Made by a program: the position numbers and the translations under genes. Below, piece by piece: positions 7,408 through 17,382 of a stretch of DNA of 64,000 nucleotides. A model generated the notes under the pieces. The model was not told the DNA's origin and searched no databases. It saw only the letters and a program-made list of their open reading frames with translations. The stretch comes from Isoptericola halotolerans (GTDB lineage: Bacteria > Actinomycetota > Actinomycetes > Actinomycetales > Cellulomonadaceae). The number at the start of each line of letters is the position of its first letter. Positions within the stretch are counted from its first letter, which is position 1. The DNA lies in the NCBI RefSeq assembly GCF_003003075.1, contig NZ_PVTX01000005.1, positions 186,001-250,000 on the forward strand, in the 5' to 3' direction.

Positions 7408-7938
7408 TCAGCCCACGCCGTCGCGCCCCGGCAGCGAGTCCAGCAGGGCTCCGAGGAGGCGCCCGAGCGCGTCCCGCTCGTCGGCTCCGAGGACGCCGAG
7501 GAGCCGCTCCTCGTGCTCGAGCAGCTCGCGCACCACCCGTTCGACGACGGCGTGCCCCTCCCCTGTCAGCGTCACCGCGACCGCCCGGCGTCCGGCGTCG
7601 GACGGCGCCCGCGCGACCAGCCCGTCGCGCTCTGCGCGCGCGACCCGCTGCGAGACCGCCCCGGCGGTGACCAGGGTCTGGGTCGTGAGCTCACGCGTGG
7701 TGAGGGTCCAGGGCTCACCGGAACGACGCAGCGTGCTGAGCAGGTCGAGCGTCGCGCCGTCGACGCCGAGCCGGGCCAGCGTCCGACGACGTTCGTCGGC
7801 CAGGCGCTTGGCGGCTCGCCACAGCGGCGTGATGACGCCGATCGACGACGTCGGCACCCCGGGCAGCTCGCGGTCCCACGCTGCGGCGATCTCGCCCGCC
7901 GGCAGGGCCGCCGTCGCGTCGAGGGGGTAGTCAGACAT
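7408..7938 (-). CDS. MarR-family transcriptional regulator
   Basis: The 176-aa protein has the MarR winged-helix domain in its middle: a recognition region around TLTTRELTTQTLVTAGAVSQ and the wing with DAGRRAVAVTLTGEG, a canonical MarR signature. An N-terminal extension of about 40 residues precedes the first dimerisation helix. It is divergent from a short-chain dehydrogenase gene and 12 bases from a perfect 20-bp palindrome that sits before both genes. It probably represses itself and the dehydrogenase until a small ligand binds. The ligand is unknown. Confidence 0.92.
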   Translation of the reverse strand: MSDYPLDATAALPAGEIAAAWDRELPGVPTSSIGVITPLWRAAKRLADERRRTLARLGVDGATLDLLSTLRRSGEPWTLTTRELTTQTLVTAGAVSQRVARAERDGLVARAPSDAGRRAVAVTLTGEGHAVVERVVRELLEHEERLLGVLGADERDALGRLLGALLDSLPGRDGVG

Positions 7939-7950
7939 CTCGTCCTCCTC

Positions 7951-7970
7951 TATGTTTAGATCTAAACATA
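7951..7970. promoter_or_regulatory. Perfect 20-bp palindrome, likely MarR operator
   Basis: The sequence TATGTTTAGATCTAAACATA reads identically on both strands. It is by far the most AT-rich 20 bases in the area and fits MarR-family operator size. It lies 12 bp upstream of the marR start and ends seven bases before the SDR ribosome binding site. The half-site TTTAGAT recalls the TAGAT-containing boxes of many MarR/PadR operators. Confidence 0.85.
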
Positions 7971-7989
7971 GCCGATGAAGGAGGAGCAC

Positions 7990-8724
7990 GTGGGCCGTCA
8001 GGTACTGATCACCGGGGGCTCGGGCGGCATCGGCCGCGCGATCGCCCGCCACTTCGTCGACGCCGGGGACGACGTCGTCATCACCGGGCGCCGGCCCGGG
8101 CCGCTCGACGCGGCCGCCGCGGAGACCGGTGCGCGGGCGGTCGTGTGCGACGCCGCCGACCCCTCCGCCGTCGACGCCCTCGTCAGCGGGCTCGACGCGC
8201 CCCTCGAGATCGTCGTCGCCATGGCGGGCGGCAACACGGACTTCGACCGGCCGTCCGACGCCGCCTCGACCGACCCGACGCTCGCCGACGTCGCTGCGGC
8301 CTGGCGCGCCAACCTCGACGCCAACCTCGTGAGCACCGTCCTGACCGTCACGGCCGCCCTGCGCACCATGGGCCCGGGCGGCACGATCGTCACCGTGGGA
8401 TCGATCGGCGCCGAGTACGCCGGTGGCTCGTACGGGGTCGCGAAGGCCGCGGTCCAGGCATGGACCGCCGGGCTCTCGGCGCAGGTGGGACCGCGCGGCA
8501 TCACCGCGAACTGCGTCGCACCGGGATACATCGAGGGGACCGACTACTTCCGCGGTCGACTCACCGACCAGCGCCGCGAGCGCCTCGTCGCCGCCACCCA
8601 CGACAAGCGCGCCGGAACCCCCGACGACGTCGCCGCCCTCGTCGCGTTCCTCGCGTCCCCCGGGGCGCGACACCTCACCGGCCAGACCCTGCACGTGGAC
8701 GGCGGCGCGTTCACGACGCGTTGA
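7990..8724 (+). CDS. Short-chain dehydrogenase/reductase
   Basis: The 244-aa SDR has the cofactor loop TGGSGGIGRAIA, the catalytic serine-tyrosine-lysine set (VTVGSIGAEYAGGSYGVAKAA, written here as VTVGSIGAEYAGG then SYGVAKAA), and a C-terminal TGQTLHVDGGAF. The arginine pair after the second strand (TGRRPG) favours NADPH. I chose GTG 7990 over ATG 7975 because AAGGAGGAG at 7978-7986 is an ideal ribosome binding site for the GTG and would be inside the coding region otherwise. It is divergent from marR, its probable regulator. Substrate unknown. Confidence 0.9.
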   Translation: MGRQVLITGGSGGIGRAIARHFVDAGDDVVITGRRPGPLDAAAAETGARAVVCDAADPSAVDALVSGLDAPLEIVVAMAGGNTDFDRPSDAASTDPTLADVAAAWRANLDANLVSTVLTVTAALRTMGPGGTIVTVGSIGAEYAGGSYGVAKAAVQAWTAGLSAQVGPRGITANCVAPGYIEGTDYFRGRLTDQRRERLVAATHDKRAGTPDDVAALVAFLASPGARHLTGQTLHVDGGAFTTR

Positions 8725-9247
8725 GGTCGGCCGCCAGGAGCAGCCCTGCCCCGCCGGCGAACGTGACGCCGTGGAACGACGCGGCTCGCGCGACCTCCCG
8801 GAACCCCCAGCGCTCGTGCAGCGCGATCGAGGCGGTGTTGCGGGCGTTGACCACGTAGAACGCCCGGGCCGCACGGCCTGCGATCCATCCCATCCGCGCC
8901 TCGGTCAGCGCCGTCGCGACACCGCACCGCCGCCACGCCGGGTGCACCGTCACCCCACCGAGATAGTGCCCGGCCGGGGCGACGCCGTCGGACCGCGGGT
9001 GCAGGTGCGTCTTGGCCCAGCCGACGACGGCGGCACGCTCGTCGTCACCGGCCGCACCGGTCTCGGCGACCAGCACCTGCCGCCCGCTGTCGAGGATCGC
9101 CGCGCGGATGCCGTCGAGGAGCAACGTCTGCCCCGCCGCGTCCTGCACCCGCTCGACCGCCGGGAGGTCGTCCACGGTCGCGACCCGGACCGCCACCGCG
9201 GCCGGCGTGCCGTGCCGGTGCGGTGCGAACTCTGCGAAAGCTCCCAT
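8711..9247 (-). CDS. GNAT-family N-acetyltransferase
   Basis: The 178-aa protein has acetyl-CoA motif A as LGGVTVHPAWRRCGVATALT and the later NARNTASIALHERWGF strand-helix, typical of GNAT enzymes acting on small amines or protein N-termini. The target cannot be told. It lies 18 bp after nnr on the same strand, so the two are probably co-transcribed. Its last 14 bases overlap the convergent SDR gene. Confidence 0.85.
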   Translation of the reverse strand: MGAFAEFAPHRHGTPAAVAVRVATVDDLPAVERVQDAAGQTLLLDGIRAAILDSGRQVLVAETGAAGDDERAAVVGWAKTHLHPRSDGVAPAGHYLGGVTVHPAWRRCGVATALTEARMGWIAGRAARAFYVVNARNTASIALHERWGFREVARAASFHGVTFAGGAGLLLAADLNAS

Positions 9248-9265
9248 GACGTGGCGACCGTCGCG

Positions 9266-10807
9266 CTACGCCTGCGCGACCAGCGACGCGACGGTCGCGG
9301 GCAGGGCGTCGGCCACGTCGAGCGCGGCGACCGGACCACCGGGGTTCGCCCGCTCCGCCGCGCGCCCGTGGACCAGCGCCGCGGCCGCCGCGATCTCGGC
9401 CGCGAGCCCGGGCCGCTCGACCACCTCGGCCGAGCGAGCCGCGAGCATCGCGCCCAGCAGCCCCGCCAGCACGTCGCCAGCGCCAGCCGTGGACAGCCAG
9501 GCGGGCGCGTCGGCCTGGGCGTACGCCCCCGACGGCCCGACGACGACCGTCACCCCACCCTTGAGCAGCACCGTCGCACCGGTCAGCTCGTGCGCCCGGC
9601 GCGCCCACCGCAGGGGTGCGGCCTCGACGTCGCGGCGGTGCACGTCCTCGCCGTGCCGCCGCAGCAACGTCTCCAGCTCGCCGGCGTGCGGCGTCAGGAC
9701 GAACCAGGGCGGGCACGGAGGCTCCAGCAGGGACAGCCCGCCGGCGTCGACCACGGCGGGCGTGGCTCCCTGCGACATCCCCCCGAGGTCTCCCCGCGCC
9801 GCGGCGAGCCCGCCACCGCCCCGGCCGTGCTGCCCGTCGTCCTCGTCCGACGGCGGCACCCCCGGACCGACCACCCACGACTGCACGCGGCCGGGCGCGG
9901 CGACCACCTCCGGGCGGGCGGCCAGCACCGCGTGCCCGACAGCACCCGGCCCGCGGTAGCGCACCATCCCGGCGCCCGCCCGCACCGCCGCCGACGCCGA
10001 GAGCACGGCGGCCCCCGGGTACGTCGACGTCCCGGCGACCAGGCCGACGACGCCGCGGCTGTACTTCTGGTCCGTCGGTCCGGGCACGGGCCAGGCCCGG
10101 CCGACGTCGACCGCCTCGAGCCGGCGGAGCGCCGGTGCGCCCTCGAGCGACAGCCCGATGTCGACCACCGTGAGCTCGCCGACCAGGTGGGCGGCGGGCG
10201 GCAGCAGCAGTCCGGGCTTGGCCGCGCCGAAGGTGACCGTGCGGTCCGCGGGCAGGACGGGGCCGTCGACCGTGCCGTCGTCGGCCCCGATCCCCGAGGG
10301 GAGGTCGACGGCGACCACCCGTGCGCCCGAGCCGCGTCTCCCACCCCTGGCGTCGGTGAGGGCGGTGACGAGGTCGGCGGCCGGTCCGCGCAGCGCCCCG
10401 CGGGCGCCGATCCCGACCATCCCGTCGAGCACGACGTCGGCGCTCGCCGCGTCGGCGGCCACCGCCGCGGTGCGGGCCGGGTCGGCGAACAGCTCGACGA
10501 CGCGGCCGCCGGCCGAGCGCAGGGCGGCCAGCCCACCGGTGTGCGCCCGCTCCGAGACCAGCACTGCCGTGACGGCCAGGCCCCGGCGCGCCAGCACGCC
10601 ACCGGCGTGCAGCGCATCGCCCCCGTTGTTGCCGGCTCCTACCAGGAGCACGACGCGAGCGCCGCGCAGGTGCCGGCGTCGGGCCCGGAGGTCCGCCAGG
10701 ACCTGCATCGCGAGCGCGAACGACGCCCGTTCCATCAATGGTTCGCCGGCCTCCAGCAGGGGCGCCTCGGCAGCGCGGACGTCGGCAGCGTTCCATGCCT
10801 CGATCAT
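9266..10807 (-). CDS. nnr: Bifunctional NAD(P)H-hydrate epimerase / ADP-dependent dehydratase
   Basis: The 513-aa protein repairs hydrated NAD(P)H. The N-terminal YjeF epimerase domain (about 1-215) has GAGNNGGDALHAG and the VDLPSGIGAD motif. The C-terminal ribokinase-like dehydratase domain (about 225-513) has a GTSTYPGAAVLS segment, LTPHAGELE and the anion-hole motif STAGAGDVLAGLLGA. A Gly/Arg-rich insert of roughly 30 residues interrupts the dehydratase domain around PSDEDDGQHGRGGGG. The ATG at 10807 is 45 bp from the divergent LLM oxidoreductase gene. Confidence 0.93.
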   Translation of the reverse strand: MIEAWNAADVRAAEAPLLEAGEPLMERASFALAMQVLADLRARRRHLRGARVVLLVGAGNNGGDALHAGGVLARRGLAVTAVLVSERAHTGGLAALRSAGGRVVELFADPARTAAVAADAASADVVLDGMVGIGARGALRGPAADLVTALTDARGGRRGSGARVVAVDLPSGIGADDGTVDGPVLPADRTVTFGAAKPGLLLPPAAHLVGELTVVDIGLSLEGAPALRRLEAVDVGRAWPVPGPTDQKYSRGVVGLVAGTSTYPGAAVLSASAAVRAGAGMVRYRGPGAVGHAVLAARPEVVAAPGRVQSWVVGPGVPPSDEDDGQHGRGGGGLAAARGDLGGMSQGATPAVVDAGGLSLLEPPCPPWFVLTPHAGELETLLRRHGEDVHRRDVEAAPLRWARRAHELTGATVLLKGGVTVVVGPSGAYAQADAPAWLSTAGAGDVLAGLLGAMLAARSAEVVERPGLAAEIAAAAALVHGRAAERANPGGPVAALDVADALPATVASLVAQA

Positions 10808-10852
10808 GGTCCGAACATACGCGGCGCGGCCGGACCGCATAGGCTCAGGACC

Positions 10853-11908
10853 ATGCGATTCGGACTCTTCATCCCGCAGGGCTGGCGCATGTCGCTCACC
10901 GACGTGCCCCCGGAGCAGCACTGGGAGACCATGCTGTCCCTCCTTCACTACGCGGACAACGCGGCCGCCGGCGAGGCCGTCCCGGGCGGCGAGTTCGCCT
11001 GGGAGTCGGTGTGGGTGTACGACCACTTCCACACCGTCCCCGTGCCGAGCACCGAGGCGACGCACGAGGCGTGGGCCCTCATGGCCGCGTTCGCCGCAGC
11101 GTCCCAGCGCGTGCGCCTCGGCCAGATGTGCACGTGCATGGCCTACCGCAACCCCGCGTACCTGGCGAAGGTCGCGTCCACCGTGGACGCGATCTCGGGC
11201 GGACGCACCGAGATGGGCATCGGCGCCGGCTGGTACGAGCACGAGTGGCGCGCCTACGGCTACGGGTTCCCGAGCGCCGGCGACCGGCTCCGGGCCCTGG
11301 ACGAGGGCGTGCAGATCATGGAGCGCATGTGGCGCACCGGCTCGTCCGGGACGTTCGACGGCCAGTTCTACCAGGTCGACGGCGCACTGTCCTACCCCCA
11401 GCCGCTCCAGCAGCTGCCGGTCGGCGACGGCGGCGCGCAGGTCCCGAGCATCCCGCTGTGGATCGCCGGTGGCGGCGAGAAGAAGACGCTGCGCATCGCC
11501 GCGGAGCACGCCCAGTACACGAACTTCTCGGGCAGCCCCGAGGAGTTCCAGCACAAGTCCCAGGTGCTGGAGCAGCACTGCCGCGACATCGGCCGGGACT
11601 TCGGCGAGATCACCCGGTCGGCGAACTACAACATGGTCATCGGCGAGAACCAGGCCGAGATCGACGACAAGCTCGCGTGGATCGACGCCCACTTCGCCCA
11701 GTACGCGCCGGGCGACCAGGGCCACCGGGAGAGCTCGCTCTGGCGCCACGGCCTCATGGTGGGCACCCCGGAGCAGATCGTCGAGAAGCTCCAGGAGCTC
11801 CAGAACCTCGGCATGACCTACGCGATCACCTACTTCGCGAACGCGGCGGGCGACCGGGAGCAGATCGAGCTGTTCCAGCGGAAGGTCATCCCCGAGCTCC
11901 AGGGCTGA
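10853..11908 (+). CDS. LLM-class F420-dependent oxidoreductase (luciferase-like)
   Basis: The 351-aa TIM-barrel protein begins MRFGLFIPQGW, typical of luciferase-like monooxygenases that use F420 in actinobacteria. Further marks are ESVWVYDHF, the LGQMCTCMAYRNPAYLAKVA strand-helix, SGGRTEMGIGAGWYEHEW and IPLWIAGGGEKKTLRIAA. These are the cofactor-lining segments. It stands alone on the plus strand between nnr and acpS, genes otherwise adjacent in related genomes. The substrate cannot be deduced; F420 rather than FMN use is inference. Confidence 0.88.
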   Translation: MRFGLFIPQGWRMSLTDVPPEQHWETMLSLLHYADNAAAGEAVPGGEFAWESVWVYDHFHTVPVPSTEATHEAWALMAAFAAASQRVRLGQMCTCMAYRNPAYLAKVASTVDAISGGRTEMGIGAGWYEHEWRAYGYGFPSAGDRLRALDEGVQIMERMWRTGSSGTFDGQFYQVDGALSYPQPLQQLPVGDGGAQVPSIPLWIAGGGEKKTLRIAAEHAQYTNFSGSPEEFQHKSQVLEQHCRDIGRDFGEITRSANYNMVIGENQAEIDDKLAWIDAHFAQYAPGDQGHRESSLWRHGLMVGTPEQIVEKLQELQNLGMTYAITYFANAAGDREQIELFQRKVIPELQG

Positions 11909-11989
11909 CCCACGCCGGGTGCCGACCCTGCCGTGGCGGCCCGTCTGTCTCCACGGACGGGCGTCACGGCATGGTCGGCATCAACCCGG

Positions 11990-12340
11990 TCACCCCTCGG
12001 CGACCACCATGGCCGAGGAGATCCCCGCGTCGTGCGAGATCGACAGGTGCCAGTGCCGCACCCCGAGCTCGTCGGCACGCGCCTGGACCGTGCCGCGCAG
12101 CTCCACCTCCGGCGGCCCGCCCACCACGCGATGCACCGTGGCGTCGTGCCAGTGCAGGGTGCCCGGCGCCCCGAGCGCCTTGGCGATCGCCTCCTTCGCG
12201 GCGAACCGCGCCGCCAACGACGACGCCGGCAGGTCCCGCTCCGCCTCGGTGAAGAGCTTCTCCCGGAGCCGTGGGGTGCGCTCCAGCGTGGCCATGAACC
12301 GTGCGACGTCGACGACGTCGATCCCCACCCCGACGATCAC
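11990..12340 (-). CDS. acpS: Holo-[acyl-carrier-protein] synthase
   Basis: The 116-aa enzyme attaches 4'-phosphopantetheine to acyl carrier protein. It has the metal- and CoA-binding signatures [11 protein letters not shown] and [15 protein letters not shown], plus the [17 protein letters not shown]-terminal segment. GTG 12340 is chosen because the protein should begin with IVGVGID and the start overlaps the upstream stop as GTGA. Normal length for the small bacterial AcpS type. Confidence 0.93.
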   Translation of the reverse strand: MIVGVGIDVVDVARFMATLERTPRLREKLFTEAERDLPASSLAARFAAKEAIAKALGAPGTLHWHDATVHRVVGGPPEVELRGTVQARADELGVRHWHLSISHDAGISSAMVVAEG

Positions 12341-12726
12341 CGGCGCACCCCGTCCTCGTCCTGCGGCTCCACGAGATGGCGGAACCGGAACCACTTGCGC
12401 TCGAGCTCGGCCTCCAGGTCGACGTCGAACCGGCGGGCGACCAGCAGCAGCTGCGCGAGGACGTCGGCGAGCTCGGACCGGAACGCGGCGTCCACGGCAC
12501 CTGCTCCCGCGCCGCGGTCCCGCGAGCGCCCCGAACGCGCCAGGTAGGCCTGCGTCAGCTCGCCGACCTCCTCGTGCAGCTTGAGCACGAGCCAGTCGTC
12601 GGACCGGGGGACGCCGAACCGGCGCTCGTAGACGCGCGAGATGATCTCGACCTCGTCGGCCAGGGCCCCGAGCGTGGTCGGGCCGCCCGCGGGGCCGTCC
12701 TGCGCGTCATCCATGGTGTCGATCAT
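12337..12726 (-). CDS. MazG-like nucleotide pyrophosphohydrolase
   Basis: The 129-aa all-alpha protein has the MazG/dUTPase-like metal motif [14 protein letters not shown], followed about 35 residues later by [13 protein letters not shown] with the second acidic pair. Such proteins hydrolyse (d)NTPs to monophosphates. A Gly/Arg-rich insert ([13 protein letters not shown]) separates the two helices. ATG 12726 is used; a second ATG four codons in (12714) is possible. It overlaps acpS by four bases. Confidence 0.82.
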   Translation of the reverse strand: MIDTMDDAQDGPAGGPTTLGALADEVEIISRVYERRFGVPRSDDWLVLKLHEEVGELTQAYLARSGRSRDRGAGAGAVDAAFRSELADVLAQLLLVARRFDVDLEAELERKWFRFRHLVEPQDEDGVRR

Positions 12727-12825
12727 GCCCTGCGGATCACTCGTTCTCGTCGTCGAGCGACCCTGCCGCTCTGCTCCAGGCGGATCCCTCCTCCGTCGGG
12801 CTCCACCCTCCGCGACGCCTCCGGG

Positions 12826-14733
12826 TCACTCGACGGTGACGGACTTGGCGAGGTTGCGCGGCTGGTCGACGTCAAGCCCCTTGGCCGTCGCGAGCGCCAT
12901 CGCGAAGATCTGCAGGGGCACCACGGCGAGCAGCGGCTGCAGGAGCGTGGGGGCCTTCGGGATCCAGAAGACCTCGTCGGCGTACTTGCGCACCTCGTCG
13001 TCCCCGTCCTCGGCGATGACGAGGGTGCGCGCCCCACGGGCCCGGATCTCCTGGATGTTGGAGACCACCTTGGAGTGCAGCTGGTCGCGGCCGCGCGGCG
13101 AGGGAACGACGACGAACACCGGCTGGCCCTCGTCGATCAGCGCGATCGGGCCGTGCTTGAGCTCTCCGGCCGCGAACCCCTCGGCGTGGATGTACGCGAG
13201 CTCCTTGAGCTTCAGCGCACCCTCCATCGCCACCGGGTAGCCGACGTGCCGCCCGAGGAACAGCACCTTGTCCGCGTCGGCCATGGACCGCGCCGTGGCC
13301 CGCACGTACTCGCCGCGCTCGATGACGGTCTGCACCTTGCGGGACATGTCGCGCAGCTCGTCGAACGTGGCCGCGATCTCGTCGGGGAACTTGTTGCCGC
13401 GCAGCTGCGCCAGGTACAGGCCGAGCACGTAGGCCGCCGTGATCTGCGCCAGGAACGCCTTGGTCGAGGCGACGGCGATCTCCGGTCCGGCGTGCGTGTA
13501 CAGCACCGCGTCCGACTCCCGCGGGATCGTCGACCCGTTGGTGTTGACGACGGCGATCACCTTGGCGCCCTGCTCGCGGGCGTGGCGCACGGCCATCAGG
13601 GTGTCCATCGTCTCGCCCGACTGCGAGATCGCGACCACGAGGGTCCCGGCGTCCACGATCGGGTCGCGGTAGCGGAACTCGTGCGCCAGCTCGACCTCCA
13701 CCGGGATCCGGCACCAGTGCTCGATGGCGTACTTCGCCACGTGCCCGGCGTAGGCGGCCGTCCCGCAGGCCACGACGATGATCTTGTCGACCGCCCGCAG
13801 CAGGGACTCGTCGATCCGCAGGTCGTCCAGCACGATCCGCCCGGAGGCGTCCGTCCGCCCCAGCAGGGTGTCGGCCACCGCGTGCGGCTGGTCGTGGATC
13901 TCCTTGTCCATGAAGGACTCGAAGCCGCCCTTCTCGGCGGCGGCGGCGTCCCAGTCCACGGTGAACCGCTTGCCCTCGGCGGGCGCGCCGTCGAAGTCGG
14001 TCACCTCGACCGTCGTCGGCGTGATGGTCACGACCTGGTCCTGGCCGAGCTCCAGCGCCTCCTTGGTCTGCGCGACGAAGGCCGCGACGTCGGACCCGAG
14101 GAAGTTCTCCCCCTCGCCGAGGCCGACCACCAGCGGCGAGTCGTGCCGGGCACCGACGACGGTGTCCGGCGCGTCGGCGTGGACGGCCAGCAGCGTGAAC
14201 GTGCCGTGCAGGCGCCGCGCGGTGGCCGCCATCGCGGCGGTCAGGTCGCCGGCGGCGCGGTACTCGCGGGCCAGCAGGTGGGCAGCCACCTCGGTGTCCG
14301 TCTGGGACAGGAAGGTCGCGCCCTCGGCGGCGAGCATCTCGCGCAGCTCGCTGAAATTCTCGATGATTCCGTTGTGGATAACGGCGAGCCTCCCGTCGTC
14401 AGCCACGTGCGGGTGGGCGTTGCCGTCGGTCGGTCCGCCGTGCGTCGCCCACCGCGTGTGCCCGACGGCGGCGGTGGCGGCCGGGAGCGGACGCTCGGCG
14501 AGCTCCGCCAGCAGGTTGGCCAGCTTGCCGGCCTTCTTGGCCGAGGTCACCTCGGCGGAGCCCGGCCCGACGAGCGCGACGCCCGCGGAGTCGTACCCGC
14601 GGTACTCGAGGCGCCGCAAGCCCTCGAGCACCACCTCGAGCGGGCGGTCCGACGCCCCATCCCGGGCGGCCGAAGCCTGCTCGACGCGATTCTCCGACGG
14701 CCCCAGGCCCGCATATCCGACGATGCCACACAT
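12826..14733 (-). CDS. glmS: Glutamine-fructose-6-phosphate aminotransferase (isomerizing)
   Basis: The 635-aa enzyme makes glucosamine-6-phosphate, the entry to UDP-GlcNAc. Cys2 (MCGIVGYAG) becomes the N-terminal glutaminase nucleophile. The glutaminase domain shows [23 protein letters not shown] and HNGIIENF. The isomerase half has two SIS domains with [25 protein letters not shown] and a C-terminal [11 protein letters not shown] that closes over the active site. Together with glmM 2.6 kb away it covers two steps of the aminosugar route. Confidence 0.97.
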   Translation of the reverse strand: MCGIVGYAGLGPSENRVEQASAARDGASDRPLEVVLEGLRRLEYRGYDSAGVALVGPGSAEVTSAKKAGKLANLLAELAERPLPAATAAVGHTRWATHGGPTDGNAHPHVADDGRLAVIHNGIIENFSELREMLAAEGATFLSQTDTEVAAHLLAREYRAAGDLTAAMAATARRLHGTFTLLAVHADAPDTVVGARHDSPLVVGLGEGENFLGSDVAAFVAQTKEALELGQDQVVTITPTTVEVTDFDGAPAEGKRFTVDWDAAAAEKGGFESFMDKEIHDQPHAVADTLLGRTDASGRIVLDDLRIDESLLRAVDKIIVVACGTAAYAGHVAKYAIEHWCRIPVEVELAHEFRYRDPIVDAGTLVVAISQSGETMDTLMAVRHAREQGAKVIAVVNTNGSTIPRESDAVLYTHAGPEIAVASTKAFLAQITAAYVLGLYLAQLRGNKFPDEIAATFDELRDMSRKVQTVIERGEYVRATARSMADADKVLFLGRHVGYPVAMEGALKLKELAYIHAEGFAAGELKHGPIALIDEGQPVFVVVPSPRGRDQLHSKVVSNIQEIRARGARTLVIAEDGDDEVRKYADEVFWIPKAPTLLQPLLAVVPLQIFAMALATAKGLDVDQPRNLAKSVTVE

Positions 14734-14833
14734 GCGCGGGAGTCTACCCAGGCCCGCGCGGGGCCGGTCGTCCGCCGAGCGCAGCCGGTCACGGTTTGCG
14801 TCGCCGGTGGGTGCCTCGGGCAGAATCGACCAG

Positions 14834-15853
14834 GTGACCTCCTCGTCCGCGACGTCCGTCCCCGGCAACGGTGATCCGACGTCGCTCCCTCCCTTGTCGG
14901 AGCACCTCCCCCGGCTGGCGCCGGCCTCCCCCTACGTCGACTTCGACCGGACCGCCTGGAGCGGCCTGTCGGAGCAGACGCCGCTGCCCCTCACCGACGA
15001 GGACGTGGCCCGCCTGCGCGGCCTGGGCGACCCCATCGACCTCGCGGAGGTCGACGCCGTCTACCGGCCCCTGTCGCGGCTGCTCAACCTGTACGTCACG
15101 GCGACCGCGGGCCTGCACCGTGCCACGTCGACGTTCCTCGGCGAGGAGCCGCCCCGCACCCCGTACGTCATCGGCGTCGCCGGTTCGGTCGCGGTCGGCA
15201 AGTCGACGACGGCGCGCGTGCTGCGCGAGATGATGGCCCGCTGGCCGGAGACGCCGAACGTCGAGCTGATCACCACCGACGGCTTCCTCTACCCCAACGC
15301 CGAGCTGGAGCGGCGCGGCCTGCTGGAACGCAAGGGCTTCCCCGAGTCGTACGACCGCCGCGCGCTCATCCGCTTCCTGTCACGCGTCAAGGCGGGCCAG
15401 CCGGAGGTGTACGCCCCGGTGTACTCGCACGTGGTCTACGACATCGTCCCGGGAGAGGAGGCGGTGGTGCACCGGCCCGACGTCCTCATCGTCGAGGGCC
15501 TCAACGTGCTGCAACCGGCACGCTCGCTCTCGGCCACCGAGCCGACGGTGGCGGTCAGCGACTTCTTCGACTTCTCCATCTACGTCGACGCCCGCACCCG
15601 CAACATCCGCCAGTGGTACGTGGACCGGTTCCTCAAGCTGCGCCGGACGGCGTTCAGCCGGCCCGAGTCCTACTTCCGCCGCTACGCCGACCTGTCCGAC
15701 GCCGAGGCCACCGCGCGGGCGCTGAGCATCTGGGAGTCGATCAACGCCCCGAACCTCGAGCAGAACGTCCTGCCCACCCGGGGCCGGGCCACGCTCGTGA
15801 TGACCAAGGGCTCCGACCACTCGGTCCAGCGGGTGCGCCTACGCAAGCTCTGA
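14834..15853 (+). CDS. coaA: Pantothenate kinase, type I
   Basis: The 339-aa P-loop kinase phosphorylates pantothenate in the first step of CoA synthesis. Walker A is [17 protein letters not shown] near residue 115, followed by [19 protein letters not shown] and [12 protein letters not shown], all type I CoaA signatures, and IVEGLNVLQ. The first 30 residues are Ser/Pro-rich and not conserved. GTG 14834 follows glmS divergently by 100 bp. The final 15 bases overlap the convergent DedA-family gene. Confidence 0.95.
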   Translation: MTSSSATSVPGNGDPTSLPPLSEHLPRLAPASPYVDFDRTAWSGLSEQTPLPLTDEDVARLRGLGDPIDLAEVDAVYRPLSRLLNLYVTATAGLHRATSTFLGEEPPRTPYVIGVAGSVAVGKSTTARVLREMMARWPETPNVELITTDGFLYPNAELERRGLLERKGFPESYDRRALIRFLSRVKAGQPEVYAPVYSHVVYDIVPGEEAVVHRPDVLIVEGLNVLQPARSLSATEPTVAVSDFFDFSIYVDARTRNIRQWYVDRFLKLRRTAFSRPESYFRRYADLSDAEATARALSIWESINAPNLEQNVLPTRGRATLVMTKGSDHSVQRVRLRKL

Positions 15854-16528
15854 GGGTTCGTCGGCGTCCGGCACCGCGACCGGGACCTGGTTGCGCATCT
15901 CCTCCAGGACCTCCTCGCGCGGGGTGAACGCCTGCACCACCCGGTCGACGACGAGACCGAGCAGCCCGCCGCCCACCACGCCCACCACCATCGCCAGCAA
16001 CGGGTCGTGACCCAGCACCTCGGCGGCGGCGATGCCGATCAGCGTCGAGTAGGCCGCCCAGAGCACCGCGGCGACGCCGGAGAACGTCATGAACCGCCGC
16101 TGCGGGTAGGCGAGCGCCCCGGCGGTCATGTTCACGGCCACCCGGCCGACGGGGATGTAGCGGGCGGCGATGATGAAGACGGCGCCGCGTCGGGCCAGCG
16201 CCCGGCGCGCCCAGGCCACCGTCTTGCGACCCCGTGCGCTGCGCATCCCGGTGAGCCGTTCGGTGCCGTACCGGCGGCCCAGGACGTAGGCGACCTGGTC
16301 GCCCAGCCAGGCCCCGGCGCCCGCGACGGGGATGATGAGCCACAGCCACGGGACCCCGGTGGCCTGGGCGGAGATCACGAGGGTGACGAGGACGGACTCG
16401 CTGGGGACCGGCGGGAAGAAGCCGTCGATGAAGGCCGAGGCGAACATCGCGGGATAGATCCAGACGGAGGCGGCGATCTCGAGGATCCAGGCCTCCACCT
16501 GGCTCAGCATCATGGTGATTCCCGGCAC
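15839..16528 (-). CDS. DedA/SNARE-associated family membrane protein
   Basis: The 229-aa membrane protein has the DedA signatures [27 protein letters not shown] and [17 protein letters not shown]. The last holds the arginine and proline linked to lipid scramblase or proton-coupled function. Four or five hydrophobic helices are visible and the C-terminus is a charged cytoplasmic tail. ATG 16528 or ATG 16513 could be the start. Probable role: flipping of undecaprenyl phosphate or phospholipid. This is inferred from studied DedA members; the exact substrate is unknown. Confidence 0.9.
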   Translation of the reverse strand: MPGITMMLSQVEAWILEIAASVWIYPAMFASAFIDGFFPPVPSESVLVTLVISAQATGVPWLWLIIPVAGAGAWLGDQVAYVLGRRYGTERLTGMRSARGRKTVAWARRALARRGAVFIIAARYIPVGRVAVNMTAGALAYPQRRFMTFSGVAAVLWAAYSTLIGIAAAEVLGHDPLLAMVVGVVGGGLLGLVVDRVVQAFTPREEVLEEMRNQVPVAVPDADEPSELA

Positions 16529-16707
16529 GCGGTCCCTCGTTCGTCAGCCGGCCCGGCCGGCGGCGGCATCGGCACCGTACGGCGCGACGGACACCAGCGT
16601 AGGGCCCCCGCGCGGCCCGAGACATCAGGGATGCCCCCCGTCCGACCCTGAGCCAGGAACGTTCACGCGGGTTTCACAGCATCTGTCCAGCGTCCGCCGC
16701 CGGCGGG

Positions 16708-17382
16708 TCAGGGCAGGGTGAAACCGAGGGCCGCGGCGGCCGGCGCCGGGTCGGGCGAGGCGGACCAGAACCGTGCGAGATTGGCGTTCGACGTGAGCGA
16801 CCGGGACTCGGCGCGGTCGAGGTAGAGCTCACCGCGCAGGTGGTCCGTCTCGTGCTGCACGATCCGCGCCGGCCAGCCGGTGAGCACCTCGTCGAGCGCG
16901 GCCCCGGTCTCGTCCTGGCCGGTGAGGCGCACCTGGCGCGGCCGCGCGACGACGGCCTGCCAGCCGTCCACCGACAGGCACCCCTCGTAGAACGCGACGC
17001 GCTCGCCCGGCGTGCCGTCCTCGGCCACGGCCTCGTAGCGCGGGTTGACGAGCACGCGGTAGGGCAGCGGCGTCCGCTCCCGGTCGTCGCCCGGCATCCC
17101 CGCGTCCTCGCAGACCGCGAGGGCCAGGCCGATGCCGACCTGGGGCGCCGCCAGGCCGACGCCGGGCGCCGCCCGCATCGTGCGCCGCATGGCCTCCAGG
17201 AGACGCGGGAGCTCGTCGCCGAGCTGGCCCGTGTACGGCGCCGCGGACGCGCGCAGCACCGGGTCGCCCGCCTGCACGATCGGGAGCACCCCGGGCGCCT
17301 CCGGCCGACCGAACGCGACGTCGAGCACGTCGGCGACGGCGTCCGCCAGCGCCGGCACGACCTCGCCCGACCACGGGCTCAC
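16708..17382 (-). CDS. def: Peptide deformylase
   Basis: The 224-aa metalloenzyme removes formyl groups from nascent proteins. All three motifs are present: [16 protein letters not shown] and QHETDHLRG, supplying the metal-binding Cys and the two His. An N-terminal extension of about 35 residues precedes the core. The GTG start at 17382 overlaps the glmM stop as GTGA, so def is coupled to glmM, an unusual partner. In many bacteria def pairs with fmt. Confidence 0.95.
   Translation of the reverse strand: MSPWSGEVVPALADAVADVLDVAFGRPEAPGVLPIVQAGDPVLRASAAPYTGQLGDELPRLLEAMRRTMRAAPGVGLAAPQVGIGLALAVCEDAGMPGDDRERTPLPYRVLVNPRYEAVAEDGTPGERVAFYEGCLSVDGWQAVVARPRQVRLTGQDETGAALDEVLTGWPARIVQHETDHLRGELYLDRAESRSLTSNANLARFWSASPDPAPAAAALGFTLP

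Noticed and set aside
8423-11908. 1161-codon plus-strand frame ending with the LLM oxidoreductase
   Set aside because: Only its last 352 codons (from 10853) are real; the earlier part is opposite nnr and the GNAT gene.
12301-14874. Long plus-strand frame across acpS, mazG and glmS
   Set aside because: Antisense shadow; GlmS motifs on the minus strand are complete.
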